A DNA stretch of 64,000 nucleotides from Biscogniauxia marginata (GCA_022695795.1 MU404079.1:310001-374000); one strand, 5' to 3'; shown: positions 10,827-23,896, counted from the first letter of the stretch. The notes: generated by a model from the sequence alone, not told the origin. Numbers and translations are program-made.

Positions 10827-13091
10827 AGACTACTTAGGCAGTAAAGAAGAAGAAGCAATATTCTTGAAGAAAACGACTTCTACTTAAAAAAGGGTCTAAT
10901 ATCGCTTGAGCGATTAAGGGAATGGAATGGGATGGGATGGCTCGCACTGGCTGGGGTCTAGTGATGGAACCAGATAAAACGGGTGGAGATGTATTAAAAA
11001 GTCATTTTCTCGCTCTCTCTAGAGAGTAATTGTAATAGTTGGAGAGGGGGAAAAAACAACCTGTATATAACTAAGGTTTCTTTTCTTATTGACAGTTATT
11101 CCAATCCTTTGATTTCCGTCGGGTTTTCTTTGCGTGTATCTGGTCGTTGAATAATATATATATACATTAATGTGCTAGGTTAATAACCTCCCAACATATA
11201 CCTTAAGTGAATGAGATAGATACCTAGGTAGTACTAAGTAGGTTTGATGCTAGCTTATCTACCACAAATATATCTAGTATCGCGACGCATGATTATTGCA
11301 ACTGACTGCAAGCGATCTCGTGCATATTCCTCCTGCAGTATTTGCCAACTATAATGTAGTCAAGTCCAGAGCAACACATGATAATTGGGGGCGGAAAAGA
11401 CCCTACTCCTCTTTTGTGATGACAGCGTCGATAATGATTAATGCCCTTTGCTTATTGGGTGATGATTTATCAAGTAAGACGCATATTTAGGTAGATACAT
11501 CAAGCTCGTTCTGTGAATCCTTGGAGGGAAGTGGTACAAATGGATTAGATGCCCCTATTCCAAGGCTCCACCACTGAAAACCCAGCGCCTTTCGCACCAA
11601 CTATGAGGCCGGCCCGCATCGTATTCTCCTAGTAATTGACGGGAAATACCATCCATCGTGCATTGCATACATACATAGGTACATACTGGAATATGGGGTA
11701 TCACCCCCGGACTTGGTGCTATGCTATTTCGGTGTGGATTACAAGAGCTGACGAAGGCAAAATAGAATAATAAGGGGAGGGGGCGCAGGGAGAGGATGAC
11801 TGGATATCAAAAAAGGAGGGTGCTTGTCTAGAAGTAGAGTGAGGCGGATGGTGAATCGATTGGAAGAAATGACGATTGATTGGACTGACCTGTAGGTATC
11901 ATAGGCCAGCTAATAATAAAAGGAAATCTGTGCTCAAACCTCCCCCGCTTTTTTTTTTTTTTTTCAGGAAGAATTCGTAGTTCACAGCGTCCCTCGAGAA
12001 GCTGATAGTGTCCAGATGCCAAGCCTGCACCCGGGCGATTCCATCGAGCTGGAGGCTTCCAGTGGGGGGTTGCATGTGCCGGGGTACTTACTTCTTATCT
12101 TAACAGAAGCCCGAGTTGCTGGTGAGAAGCTCACAATCGAGATGCCGACGATGGCGTGAGACAAGCCCGTGTTTTGACCGAGGATGGTTGACTTGCATTG
12201 CATTGATTGTCCTTTCGTGCGATGGGATCCGTGAATTACGCCAGCGAGCTTGGCGGGGGATTTTCCCCCTTCTTTTTTTCTTCTTCCCATCGATTTCTAA
12301 TGTATATATCTATACAGTAGGTTAAGTAGGTTATATGTAGTTAGTCTTGGCCTTTTCTTTTCTTTTTTCTTTTTTTTTTTACACCTGTCGATGTGGGTGT
12401 ACGTACTGTATTATGACTGAACAGAACAGTCAGAATCGAGAGAATCCGTCTCGGATGGGTGCAACGCCATCCGATAGGCAGGCAAAAAGAAGAAGAAGAT
12501 GGTGGTGCGCCACTCCCTCCCCGACCGAAACCCCTGAAGCTAGCTAATTCCATGGCTATGACTCGATGCGTGGCGGCACTTGGTCCTATTCGGAAGTAAT
12601 ATTCTCTATGTACTCTCCACAATGCAAGTAAGTGTAAGACAAGCTGCCTACTACCTTAAGCTCAAGCTTACAGCCTCTCAACACATGCATACCTTAGGTG
12701 CATATTGCAAGTAGGACAGAGGACAAAATGCGATTAGGCTGTACTTGTACTTACATGTTAGGTATACATGCACCCAATTGACGGTAGAAAATCAAAATAC
12801 CCTTTGGAAGTTGGCTACAATTGATATGAACACTAGGTACCTACCTAAGGTTGTAAATTCTACCAACGATCCCTGACGAGACCTGGAAGTTCCCTGTCGC
12901 TCAGGCTTTGGAACCCAACTAAAACACCTTACCCCTCCCACTACAGCATCCCTTTAGCTCGCAGTAGGGGGTGGGTTACAGGGGCCATACCAACGCTAGG
13001 CCTTGACGGGGCTAGCAGATCATGTGAGAGCGTGACATTCTGGTGTAAAGTAGGACGCGTGGGCCAACGTCCATCGTCGAGTTAGACGTGT
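10827..13091. other. Intergenic, no gene seen
   Basis: This stretch holds several homopolymer runs, such as about 16 T at 11949-11964 and T-rich runs near 12350-12380. Scattered TACCTAGGTA-like motifs occur at 11220-11250 and 12830-12850. No frame shows coding character. Confidence 0.5.
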
Positions 13092-13162
13092 TTGCCTGAA
13101 GATACCGTCGCAATTGCGCAGGCATTCACACCGGAAACGCCGACGGACATGGGTCGGCCACT

Positions 13163-13173
13163 TATATATACCG
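13163..13173 (+). promoter_or_regulatory. Possible TATA element upstream of the BTB gene
   Basis: CTTATATATAC lies about 330 bp upstream of the BTB-protein ATG. It is followed by a pyrimidine-rich leader (13205-13340) of the kind common just before fungal transcription starts. The placement is plausible but unproven. Confidence 0.3.
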
Positions 13174-13500
13174 AGGGCGCCGCCCGTGAAAAGCACACAA
13201 TCAGCCTACTTTCTCCTCCCTCTCCCTCAATCTCGCATCACGCATCTTTGGTGCCCCGGGTAGGTGGACGATTTTATTTCCCATCTCGTTTCTCATCGTC
13301 TTTCTGTCTTTTTTTCTTCCCCCGTCCTTCCATTTCGATATCGATATCGACATCGCAAACCGATTTCTCGAAATCACGACTTGTTTTTCGTCGTCGCACC
13401 GACCGGATTCCCGATAGGTAACTGGAAATTTGGTGTTCGTCTCGTGTGATTTGAGATCGAAGAGACGGACGAGTGGGCAATTGAAGACAAATCATTCAAC

Positions 13501-14638
13501 ATGTTCAGCCGACGAATGGACCCGCCCCCAAACAAGAGCTTCTCAAAGAGTCACAAAGTCACCAAGTCCAGTTCGTCTTTCAGCAAGAGCCACGGCGTCT
13601 CTAAGAGTCGACATGAACACCGTCGCCGTCCGACAACAGCCACCTCCTCGTCGCGCGCGGCCTCGACTGACATTTCTATGACGACTAATAGGTAAGGAAT
13701 CCCGGCAACTACTGCATTACATTTCATTTCATTACATTTTTGCATTGCATTGCATTTTTATTGCATTTCACTTCATTTAATAATTCCGTCCCTGGTTGGC
13801 GTCTAATTGACATTTATGCAGCACTCTGACGCCGTCTATCGTCACGCTCATCATCGGGAAGGATCAGAGGATCTTCGCCGCCCACGAGGACGTCCTGTGC
13901 GCTTCGCCGTGGTTCCAGAAGTCCCTGTCGGACCAATACATGGACTCGCAGAGCGGGAAACGCATCCACCTACCCGACGAGGAGCCCGAGATCTTCTCGT
14001 CCGTCCTCGAGTACCTCTACAAGGGAGACTACTACCCCCGCCTGGTCCACAACAAGCGCAGGAACTCGTGGGAGATTGAGCAGCTGGACGAGGAGAAGGG
14101 CACCAGCGAGTCCACCATCTACCACCACGGCATCGATGGCGACATCCTGAAGGATACTGTCATCTACTGCACGGCCGAGAAGTACGGCCTCGAGGAACTC
14201 AAGCGTGTCTCCTTGCGTAAACAGGGTCTCCGTAAGTCCCACTCACCTACTCGCATCCATAGGTCTCGTCGAGGTTAGCGACTAACGCACCGTCTTCCAT
14301 TACAGAATCGGGCATCCAATGCAGCACCATCCTAGCATCTGCACGCTATGCGTACGCCCACACGCCTGACACCGACTCTAAGCTACGCGCACATTACCTC
14401 GCTCTCATCATTCGCAGCCGCAGCACCTTCAAGCGAAGCGGTACGATGCAGCTGGAGATGTACAACGGCGGCACCCAGCTGTTCTTCGACCTGTTCGTCG
14501 CCTTGTGCAATCATGTCGACGACATCTCGAGCACCTCGTGAGTTACCGCCCATCAACATAGCTATTCTTCATTCGTCGACTGCGTAACTAACATCCAATC
14601 CTAGAAGCACCCCCCGAAGCAACCGTGGCCTCTTCTAA
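13501..14638 (+). CDS. BTB/POZ domain protein, 288 aa, four exons
   Basis: Exons are 13501-13691, 13822-14231, 14306-14537 and 14605-14638, with donors GTAAGG, GTAAGT and GTGAGT and acceptors GCAG, ACAG and CTAG. The total is 867 nt, giving 288 aa. Residues 1-63 are a Ser/Lys/Arg-rich disordered head with repeated SKSHKV/SKSHGV-like units. Residues about 64-140 form a BTB fold with the hallmark order: VTLIIGKDQRIFAAHEDVL, SPWFQKSL, HLPDEEPEIFSSVLEYLYKGDY. The remainder (TVIYCTAEKYGLEELK) is the helical post-BTB part usual in fungal KLHL-like BTB proteins. BTB domains dimerise and often act as Cul3 ubiquitin-ligase adaptors; no Kelch, MATH or zinc-finger domain is present, so the target is unknown. 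The tiny last exon encodes only about 11 residues ending in RGLF. Confidence 0.9.
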
Positions 14639-16394
14639 GTCCATATCACCATTGTCTCCTTGTTTCCCCAAGAAGACAGTACTCTCCAACCACCCCCCCT
14701 CCTCTTCGGTTCTTAATCCCCATCTCACCATCCATTATTAGCCTTGGTCATCCGTCCATCGCTATCATCTTAAAACTTAATGATCAACGTCTTTTTCTTT
14801 TTCTTTTTTCCCCCTTCCCGTCTTTTCTTTTCTTGTCTTAAAGACTTGGGGGTTATCTTCGGTTCGGGCCTATCAACGACAACAAATACCAAAACAAACC
14901 GGCGTTTCTCGTGTCATCTGCAGATCTGGACTTATCATTTCCCTCCATCGCTGCGCAATTCCAATGTTTCATCCATCCTCCTCGTCTTCGTTTGTATTTC
15001 CCCGCATTCTTGTATCAATATTATACCCGGAGAGATTTCAATTGGGGCACATTGACAAAAAAGTCATCGCGGTCGGGGTTTGGGGGGAGTTTTTTTGCTT
15101 TTCTTCCCTTTGTACTTCTTCTTACGTCGCGCTTGTTCGGTCACGAGGAATCCGAGGTAACCCACGGTTACCTACCAAAAAAATTTTTCCCTTTTTATTT
15201 TTTTGACGTCCAAGGGATTTTCGGGGGGGCTTTGTATGAGACGCTCCGGCTGGCTGGCTAGCTAGCGATATCTCGACTTGTCTACGGAAAGATCAGACAG
15301 GGGATGGGATACATGAGCAGGTCACCACATATCCAGGCCGGAGAAGGGAAAGGAAAAGGGGCTTTGTCGTCGGTCTAGATTGCAAGACGCGAGACCCCCC
15401 GGAAGGAAGTCTTCTCGCGCTTACACACGAGCGAGAAGCTAACGAATTGCTAATTTGTATCATTACGAAGTTCTGCATCATCGCTGATGGGGCAGATCTT
15501 ATTTATTTTCCTTTGTCCTTCCCCCAATTTCTTCTCCTTTGTTTCTCTTCCCATCCACGAGGTCGACGAAAGATGAGATTAAGGGGGAGGAACTGAATGA
15601 CTTTGTAGACTGACTAACTCACACACACGCGTAGGGTAGTTGGTGGTTACCCGAGGAGGCAAGAGACGAGATAAATGAAAGAAATATAACATTCTTGTAC
15701 ATATTGCACCCATGCTGACTCCTTTCTTTTTTTGGATGCTGTTTTTCTATCTGCGTTGTTCTTGGTCATTCGGTGATATGTTTCATTGATTTGATCCCCG
15801 CTCAATCCGCGATGGTGATTAAATCTGACTTGTCAAAACTCGAGGCTTTTTTTTTTTCCACGGCGAAGGGGCATGGAATTCAGATATCTTCGATTATATG
15901 AAAATGGGGGGTCGGTTATGCTGCATTACAGAGTCATTATTACTCATCTTAGTCAACATCGTAGTGGGACCCAGATTTACCTTAGTCGGCAACTTGAAGT
16001 TGGTCTCGGGATGTTTTCCCCCGGTCTCTTCTTGCATAGGTTCCATGTTGACTGGGTAGGTAGGTAGATAGGTACAGGTAAGTGAAAACATGCTGACTGG
16101 TCTAACTTAAAGGGTAAGGGGGCGAAGGGTGGCGAAGGGAAAGAAAAAAAGGGGAAAGGAGGGAGAGGGGACTAAAACGACAGGTAAACCGTCTAGTGTC
16201 TACTTACCTGTATCTAGGCTGCTAGGAGCTCCCCTATGTGCAGCCCATATTGGCAAGCAGTAGTGTATGTAGTGCCGGAAGAGACTAGACCAGACTAGAC
16301 CAGACCAGATGGTTGATATCTCGGTATTACATATTATATTTACTTAGGTAGGTAGGTACCTAGTATATGTAGGTAATGCATGTACAGCATGCGA

Positions 16395-16416
16395 CCCCCC
16401 CCCCCCCCCCCCCCCC
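16395..16416. repeat. Poly-C tract, 22 nt
   Basis: An uninterrupted run of 22 C follows GCGA and precedes TTAGG. Such G/C homopolymers are rare in fungal DNA, prone to slippage, and able to form i-motif or G4 structures. Confidence 0.9.
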
Positions 16417-16838
16417 TTAGGCCGCGGACCAACCCTTGCTCGCGGCTGAGATGGGGGTTTGGCGGGAAACCTACAAGGTATATAACAGGCTGAAGCTAAT
16501 GGGTATGTATGTGTCTTACATTAATCTCCACTACGTGAGTTCTATCTCGACCAGAGGTGGGGAGGATGGGGGCGAAACGGGAGTTCAAGAAAGGGATGCT
16601 TTACATCAAGAAGAGAAGGGGGTTCGAGCGGAATGGAATGGAACAACCCTACATGGTTGGTAAACTTACTTACGTATTCTCGACGATGGCTCTTTCTTCG
16701 ACCGTAGGGCGCTCGCGAGATGAAAATCGTAAAAATACGCATCCAATGAGAGGTGTGCTAGCTAGCTACATGGATGGGCAAGGTAGGTAGGTAGGTGGGT
16801 ATTGTAGTTAGCTACCTGGTTAGACAACTTATGTAGCT

Positions 16839-16871
16839 ACTACTACTACTACTACTAGTAGTAGTAGTATA
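16839..16871. repeat. TAC/GTA trinucleotide palindrome
   Basis: A run of about six TAC units meets about four GTA units at a central CTAG. The result is a near-perfect palindrome of roughly 28 nt that could extrude as a cruciform or hairpin. Confidence 0.85.
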
Positions 16872-17917
16872 AGGTCCGATCCAACTTGTTCCATCTTATA
16901 AACCCAAGTCTAAGATAGGTATGTTATGTTAGGTGGTTTTTTTCACGTACAAGACGGAAAGGTTTTCTAGAAAAATTCAAAACAAAACAAAGCGAAATAT
17001 AAGACAAGAACAGCACTCGGAATAAAATACATAGATGACCTCTTCCTTATTACGTTAGGTAGGTACCTAACTTGGGCTTACCTAAGGGCTTTCGGGTTTC
17101 AGTTCTTTACCTGAGCAGCGTCGTATATGAATGAGGATATTGTTAGTAGATAGGTATGTAGGTAATCGTCTTTCTTGAGTATATGTAGGTATTCCTATCC
17201 TGTCAACTGGAAATGGGAAGTGTAGGTATGTTTAGAATATTTACTTTCACTTGTCTCTTTTTTATAAACGTTTAAACTAAGGGGGTGTAACAACTTTTTA
17301 TAATCGATTTGGGATTTTTTTACTAAGTCTGGGGTTTATTTTTTATTTTTTGGCGTCGTATAATATATGGTATATGGGAAGGCTTCTTAACAGTGAATGT
17401 AGATCCATCCGTTACTCTTCTTCCTCTGCCTCTTTTTCTCTTTCCAAGTGTGTCAGAGCAAGCCAATACACACACACACACCTTTAACCGATTCTTCTTC
17501 TCCGTCGTAAAATTCCTGGCATCATAATACATATCTTACAATGTCTCTCTATATGAGTAGACAAATGAATTGTTCGGCTTTTTCCCCTTTTTTGTTAGTA
17601 TATCCGCCTCTTTATCAATGGATAAATGACAGGGAGAGCACAAGAGAGCGACTTTTCCTTCCCCTGTTCGACCGTCTTTTCCTATTGATCTTGATGATCC
17701 GAGGAAGGGGCGGATTGGTTCCACAACCAAGAATATACAGATAGGGAGAAAAGTAGATATGCAGATGGATGACTGATGCGCAGAACCAGCGTGTTGTCGA
17801 CAAAACTCAAGCTATCAATAACTCTGCCCTCTCCTCTGAAGCCGCCTCGCCCCTTCTCTTTCTCCTCATCTGCAGGACAAGGAAAACGCAGCGAAGAAAG
17901 AGAAGAGAAAGTTTTTT

Positions 17918-18406
17918 TTACGAGATCCTACAGAGCAACATGCCCCCGACCTTCCTCTTTATCGCCTCCCTCGACTCCAGCGTGCCACGGCTGGTGAAGA
18001 CGAACATGGTCTCGCCCAAGTTGAGGCCCTTCTGGTAGTTGCAGTCGAAGCCGCGGGTGAGCTTCTCGAGCTGGCGCAGGTTCGCGGTCCAGATCTTCTT
18101 CGAGGTGGTGATGTTGGTGCAGTTGCGCACGACGGGCTGGTTGTCGCTGTACTTGAGGCCGACCCAGAGGCGCTGGCGCGCCTTGTTGGCCTCGGTCAGC
18201 GGCTCCGGCACGTGCGTCGCGATGGTTTCCAGGTCCGGCGGGTGGACCCCCGCGCGCGTCACGAACGACAGCAGGCCCGCCCGGTGCATCGCCAGCAGCA
18301 GCGCCAGGCTCGCCTTGGTGTGCGGGAACGACGTCAGCCCCAGCCGCGCCCGCGAGGCGTTCTGCAGGTGCGAGCACAGGTTCACGAAGTTTTTTACCCC
18401 GCCCAT
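17918..18406 (-). CDS. mrps8: Mitochondrial small-subunit ribosomal protein uS8m
   Basis: This single-exon frame of 162 aa has the length expected for fungal mitochondrial uS8. The N-terminus (NLCSHLQNASRARLGLTSFP) and the middle (AMHRAGLLSFVTRAG) match the first helix-strand region of uS8. The C-terminus holds the family hallmark: LGETMFVFTSRGTLESREA followed by KVGGMLLCRIS, equivalent to the bacterial S8 stretch that ends in GGE-[IL]-L-C. The protein binds the central domain of the mitochondrial 15S rRNA in the 37S subunit. No long presequence is evident, as in other fungal uS8m proteins. The gene stands alone, with a short AT-rich leader up to about 18540. Function is confidently assigned; the gene name follows yeast MRPS8 usage. 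Confidence 0.92.
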   Translation of the reverse strand: MGGVKNFVNLCSHLQNASRARLGLTSFPHTKASLALLLAMHRAGLLSFVTRAGVHPPDLETIATHVPEPLTEANKARQRLWVGLKYSDNQPVVRNCTNITTSKKIWTANLRQLEKLTRGFDCNYQKGLNLGETMFVFTSRGTLESREAIKRKVGGMLLCRIS

Positions 18407-19334
18407 CTTATATTGCGGTTGTGGGTGTGGCAGAGGTGGAGATGTTGCGTGTTCACGGGAGAGTTGATAGCTCTAGTTGGTGGCTTGATTCGAGGACCCG
18501 GTTCCTCTAGAAAAAAAAAAGTTTTTTTTTATTTTTTTTATTTTTGAAGCGACGCCCTCAACCAATTGATCTTGGGAACGGTGGTCGACGCTCGCAGTGG
18601 CCCTCGGGTTATATGTTGTCGGTATTCTGGGGATTCAGGGGGTGGTCGATTGTCTTTGTAGTGGTTTTGTGTGAGCCCGGGTTGATATGAAGCTATCGCC
18701 ATTTTCTAGTTCTCGAATTGCCCGTGGAAATTTGGACGGAAGGGGAAAAAATGCTGCTCCGGTACGTAATCGCACTTCCTCCATCAGGCCATCGGAGGGG
18801 TTCGGCAGAGGTATTCAGGTACCTACCCAGCGGGCACCTAGTGTACCCCACTAAACATGTACTAGTGTACCCGTTGGAGTTTCTGGTACAAATGCACAGG
18901 CCAAGCTGGAAAGATACGATTCCGAGAAACTGATTGGCCGGCAACCTACAGCGCTTTCACCCCCACCATCCGCAGCTGTACGACGTGGTATATTGGACGG
19001 CTAAGCGCCGACAGCTTTCCTGCATGACGGAGGTTGCCTCGACGCATATGGTGTAGTAGGTACAAGTGAACCAGTAGGTACCTAAGGTATGTATATTAAG
19101 ACGCTGCAGGAGATTCGTCACCCTAAGCTTACCTACTTCACAATAAAAGATGCCTCTGTTGCCAATCTTCATGAATTGGTTCTCTCTCTCCCTCCTTAGC
19201 TACGACGCAAGTCCGCTATAAGCTACCTAGGTTACTTTATTATTGTCGCGATATAAACACATAGCTAGGACTATCGTTCTTCGTCGGAACTTACCCCGAC
19301 CTTGCTAGAGTTACTCCCTGAGTTGCGACCAACG
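18407..19334. other. Intergenic, no gene seen
   Basis: This is the upstream region of minus-strand uS8m and of the plus-strand gene starting at 19335. A/T homopolymers lie at 18511-18545, and TAGGTACCTA motifs occur near 18818-18830 and 19073-19087. No gene was recognised. Confidence 0.5.
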
Positions 19335-20816
19335 ATGGCGACCCGCCCAGGTGAGGAGAATGTTGCGACCCTGTGAGTGTCCGAGAGCTCAAGGGAAACG
19401 AATACAACAAGCCATTACTGATCCTCGCCTTGCTACTTGATAGTTTCGGCGATATTCACTATTTCTACGGCCCGCCCACTGCGAATCCACCACACCACCG
19501 CTTCGACAAAGGTTCATATGTCTACCTTTTCGAGAACGCGAATGACCGGAGAGCGCGCATTGAGATTGCAAACCAACCGGGCACAGATGACCAAGATGCC
19601 TTTGACGGATGTAAGAATGAATACATGATATGACACCGGCATGGTGAGGTGAAAAAGACTGTGTTCTAACTGGCTTTCGTCACCCGCAGTCCTGGACAGA
19701 ACACTGGTTCGCTACTCGTACAAACAACAGTGTGTTGTGAACATCGTAGTCGACGGCGTGTCAGGTCCACCGACAGATCCAAGCCAATGGCATCTTCCGA
19801 CCTACGATCCGCGAAACGAGAGCAAATACCATTACAAACTTCACTCGCTCGATATATATTTCTGGACTCAGACCGATGCCCTACAGTTTGTAAATGGTAT
19901 CCGACGTGTGTTGCCTACGTCTCAAGTAGAGGTTGCAGACGAGCCCCCTCCACCGTCGCATCCATATGGTCAGTCTCAAGACGTAAACCCTCTGGTACAG
20001 AAGCTAGAGAAGGCTGCCATCTCGGACACGGGTTATTCGATCGCGAAACCCCAGCCGCAAAACGTGCCTAGCTTCGCACCACCTCCCACATCAGGGTCTG
20101 GTGGCGAGGCAGATTCTCCTCAGAGCTTTGTGCCCATTCCATACAATCCTGCACAACCGGCAGCTCCCGAGCAGATCAGACACAGGGAGAAGACGCCCCC
20201 ACCGCCGGAGGAGGACGGCCATGATCCTCTTGCCGCGACTATCGCCCGTGATCATGTCCCATATACCCCCGCATACGGTGCTACGACCTTCTCAGCTCCG
20301 CCAGGGGGACCTGGTCTCCCCGGGCCTCCGTCACAGGCACATCCAGGCCTAGTGAGCCCTCTCGCGAGCCCCGGAATCGTAAGCCCAGGCTTTCCGTCGT
20401 CGCAATACGGGCACCTACAGCGCTCGGTTACAATGCCCGTTTCCGGTATGGCATCACCTGCGCTGGCTAGTCCATACGGTGGCAACTTCCCCGGCTCGCC
20501 GGGCTTCGCTCCTCCGCCGCCACCACAACAGCAACAACCGCAAAATACGCAGGCTCAGGTTCAGAGCCCCGGTCTCCCCCCGCCGCCGCCGGGAGGCTAC
20601 TCTCAGTATAACTACACCACATCACCACAGCAGGGAGGGTCACAAGACTACGGCATCCACCAACAGCTGTACCGGCCGACGGAGCAAGAGCATGCGAACA
20701 AATATGGCGTGTATAAGCCCAAGACGGAGGGCCATAGCAGGCTGGGCCAGAACGCGGAAAGGCTCGAGAAGGGCGTGACGGGGATGCTGAAGAAGTTCGA
20801 GAAGAAGTTCGGGTGA
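19335..20816 (+). CDS. Conserved-type fungal protein with proline-rich tail, 443 aa, three exons
   Basis: Exons are 19335-19372, 19444-19610 and 19690-20816 (1332 nt, 443 aa). Donors are GTGAGT and GTAAGA; acceptors are GATAG and CGCAG. The start MATRPGEENVATL is chosen because it joins in frame to FGDIHYFYGPPTANPP. Residues about 1-130 form a compact globular part (SYVYLFENANDRRARIEIAN, RYSYKQQCVVNIVVDGV, YKLHSLDIYFWTQTDALQFVNGI), which looks like a small alpha/beta or PH-like domain. From about residue 140 on it is low-complexity Pro/Gly/Gln/Ser with PPPP runs and repeated LASP or SPG motifs. The last about 20 residues (RLEKGVTGMLKKFEKKFG) form a basic amphipathic helix. The domain was not recognised with certainty. 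Possible roles are actin, endocytic or membrane-peripheral adaptor, inferred only from the architecture. Confidence 0.85.
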
Positions 20817-23800
20817 TAATAGCTACCATGTACTTATGGAAATGCCATTGGATATTTGATTGGCATGGTTTATATACCTTGTTTAGGTACCTATGAATAC
20901 TATCGTGACCCTTCCTGGTTTTTACCTTTTAAGTGAGACAAACTGCAAACTAAATTAACCCCTGAGAAAGCACAGCACGATCAATGGATTACCTTGTCAA
21001 AACCGGACACTTGGCAGAGTTGATGTAGAAGAAGGACTAGACTTACAAATAAATCAGTCGTCGATGAGCTTAGCGTTTCATAATTGGAGTTCTAGACCTC
21101 GAAGGATGCGAAGTTTATTGATCCCGCATATGTACCTATATCTGCATGTTAGATGCAGGGGACAGCTTGTATTATCAGTAGGACGGATAGCGGGCGACCT
21201 TTTTAAACTTGGCGATTTCTAACAAAGAGAAACGCGGAATTTGTGTATTCCAATAACCAACCTACCTACTTACACGCAAACACTATTTCGTCTAGATACC
21301 GACCTCAAAGTAACGTAGGTCGTGTGCCTGTAATATGATAAATTACCTAGAGCTGTATAAGGTAGGGTACCTAATCTTTCCCTTTATAATAACAACCCTA
21401 GGAATTAAAGACGATGATACTGCGTAAATGAAAAAAAAAGGGTCGAAGTTTTATTTTCTGTAAAAATTTGATAACTGTTAATTCCGTACCTAGGTAGGTA
21501 ACCTTGTTTATACCTTATAAGAGAGTTGGAATTTCTTAGTTTTGTTTGGGTTGCCAGCTAATATACCCGCTAGGAGGAAGAAGGGTGGGAAGAGGGGGAG
21601 GGGGGTTTAAAACGACGAAACGATGAACAACCTAAAAGATAGATATAGAGAGACTTTTGGTAGGGGTTGGAACTTATGTCTTTCACCTTGATGCTTGCTT
21701 GCCTGTCATCAATGTTAAGTCAAGGTAGGCGTTTATTTAGCAAAAGTGTATATTAATGTAAATTCTTTTTTTACCTTTGAACTTAAAGTATAAGTTAGGT
21801 GCATATTTAATTTAAATCGTTATACCATGACAAATTATAGTTCTCGATGCTAGCTGGCAAGGACGGATAAGAACGAAAAAAAGAAAAGAAAAAAAAAGGA
21901 AAGAAAGAGAAGGGGAAGTCAGTAAGTTGAGTCGATGAAAAAGCCAAATCTTAGTTAGGTACCTACCCACGTCATATAGACATAGCCCATGGCCGGGCTG
22001 GGAGCCTGGTTCATACATATAGTCTGGTTGTAGAGCTGCCTGGCACATACGACCATAGGACTCGGAATACTCGGCATCCCGTCTGCTCTGCCCTTGATAA
22101 GCTGGGTACCGCCAGATCAGTACCTAGTTAGGTCGGTAACGACCAGCGGATCCCTGGTGTCGTATGTTTTTTTTTTTTTCCTTTGTGGTTGTTTCTGAAA
22201 CTGCATCATTGATGGTAAAAGTTAAGTTTTGTTCAATGGAAAACTTTGGTGGGCAGCGCTGTACGATGTATTAGGTAGCTAGCTGCATGTATCTGATATC
22301 TATCTATCTATCTATGAGGCTTATGTCAGCCTAACTAACATCTGCCCCCGAGTCGTCTCTTTCGATACGGCCTAACCCAAACGGGAGTGAGTGATAGAAT
22401 AAGGCAGTAGTCAGTCTATGTCTAGGTGGGGGCGGCCTGTCTCAGTCCAAGTTTATGTAGATGACGCGGGATTACATACATAGAAGACTGGAAGGGTGGA
22501 GGGAAACGTGGACGGCAGCGACTGAGAGTGGCTAAGTTCTAGATTCAACAGAGACAATCTGTCGTGAGTCGCGGTGGGTGTGTGGGTGTGGAGGTGAGTG
22601 GTGTGGCGGATTGTCTCACATTTTGGCCCACGGGGGTACGTACCATGGCCCCTACCTTACCAATTTCTTGTCATTTTAGGGAAAACCGACTTAGATGGTA
22701 GGTAATAGTAGCTGACAGAAATGGTTTGGTGCCAATTGTATGTAAGGTACGCGATTAGAGACAAAAACATCGACGGGGGGGGCGGGGTCGTATATTTCTT
22801 TTTGTCGATGCGATTCGATGAAATCCGTCGTCATCTGAGACAAAATCTTTTTTTAAGACTGGAGTTTCCATAGGTGGATTACAACTAACTACAACCGACC
22901 TCACCCCGTAGACGAATGTCGACGCTAAGGTAGTGGTCGTGGTCGTGGTCTGCTGCAACTATGGGCTCATAAATTACGGAATACTGTACATACCTTAGGT
23001 AGTGCTAAGTTTAGGTAGGTATGTTTCCCTTGCTTCCAGCAGTAGTGGCTGGCGGTTATGCATGAAGTGTACATACATGCCCATAGTTACCGTAGATACG
23101 TGTATGTGTAAGTTTAGAGGACGCCCGGGGAATTCTTTTTTTCTTCTTCGCGGTGGCGGGCTTTTAGTGTAAGTCAGCCACTGTACACCGGGCTCTTTCT
23201 GCCGTCTGAGCCACCCCCTCCTCTACCTGAGGTCCCGTTCTCCCTTCTACCAGTGGACTTCATATAGAATGTTTAGTATTCCTTTTTATACCTAATACTA
23301 GCCTACCTCTACTTACCTATATGTGTAACATATACCTAGTTAGGTATGTAAATAGCGTATGTGGTCTGTGGCACGCATTATGTGGCAGCAGCATGGCCTG
23401 TGCTACCGTTATTGCTAAGGGTTTCTCACTTTTAGCTAGAAAATCCCGGCAAGCTGGACAACGGCTGAACGGGCCTGGGGTGTGGGGGTTGTTATGATAC
23501 ACTGCCATGTGTAAGAGACGTTTCCATTTCTCTATTTCTTCTGAGGTGGCCCTCTTTTCCCCGCCCCCAAGGCGCAGCAGCAGCAGCAACACGCCGCTGC
23601 TGAGCCACCGAATATGAGCTGGATATTTTAGATATCCAGCGACGACATCAAAGTGAAGTACAGACTAGGTAATAGTGGCCCGTTACCCTACGAGTATTGA
23701 TTGATTACAACTTCTTAGAGGGGTTGGCTCCATTGCATATACGCACAGTATTGCTGGATTACACCATCTCCAAGACGGCGGCGAATCAGGACGTCAACAT

Positions 23801-23896
23801 GCGAATGAATGTAACCCGTTCACGTCGTCGTCATCGTCATCATGCCGCATCTGGTCTACATACGCGTCTGCAGAGAATCATAATGCTACATACTTT

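Larger units (their letters stand above)
14639..17917. other. 3.3-kb intergenic region, no gene seen
   Basis: This region holds pyrimidine-rich 3' flank, many AGGTA/TACCT motifs (16050-16080, 16335-16375, 16780-16800, 17050-17080, 17150-17220), a 22-C homopolymer and a TAC/GTA palindrome. A CA repeat lies at 17468-17482. Frames here are short and low-complexity. A non-coding transcript cannot be excluded. Confidence 0.5.

Noticed and set aside
16395..16871. Repeat cluster considered as a CRISPR-like or minisatellite array
   Set aside because: The repeats are simple microsatellites without regular unique spacers, and the genome is eukaryotic.
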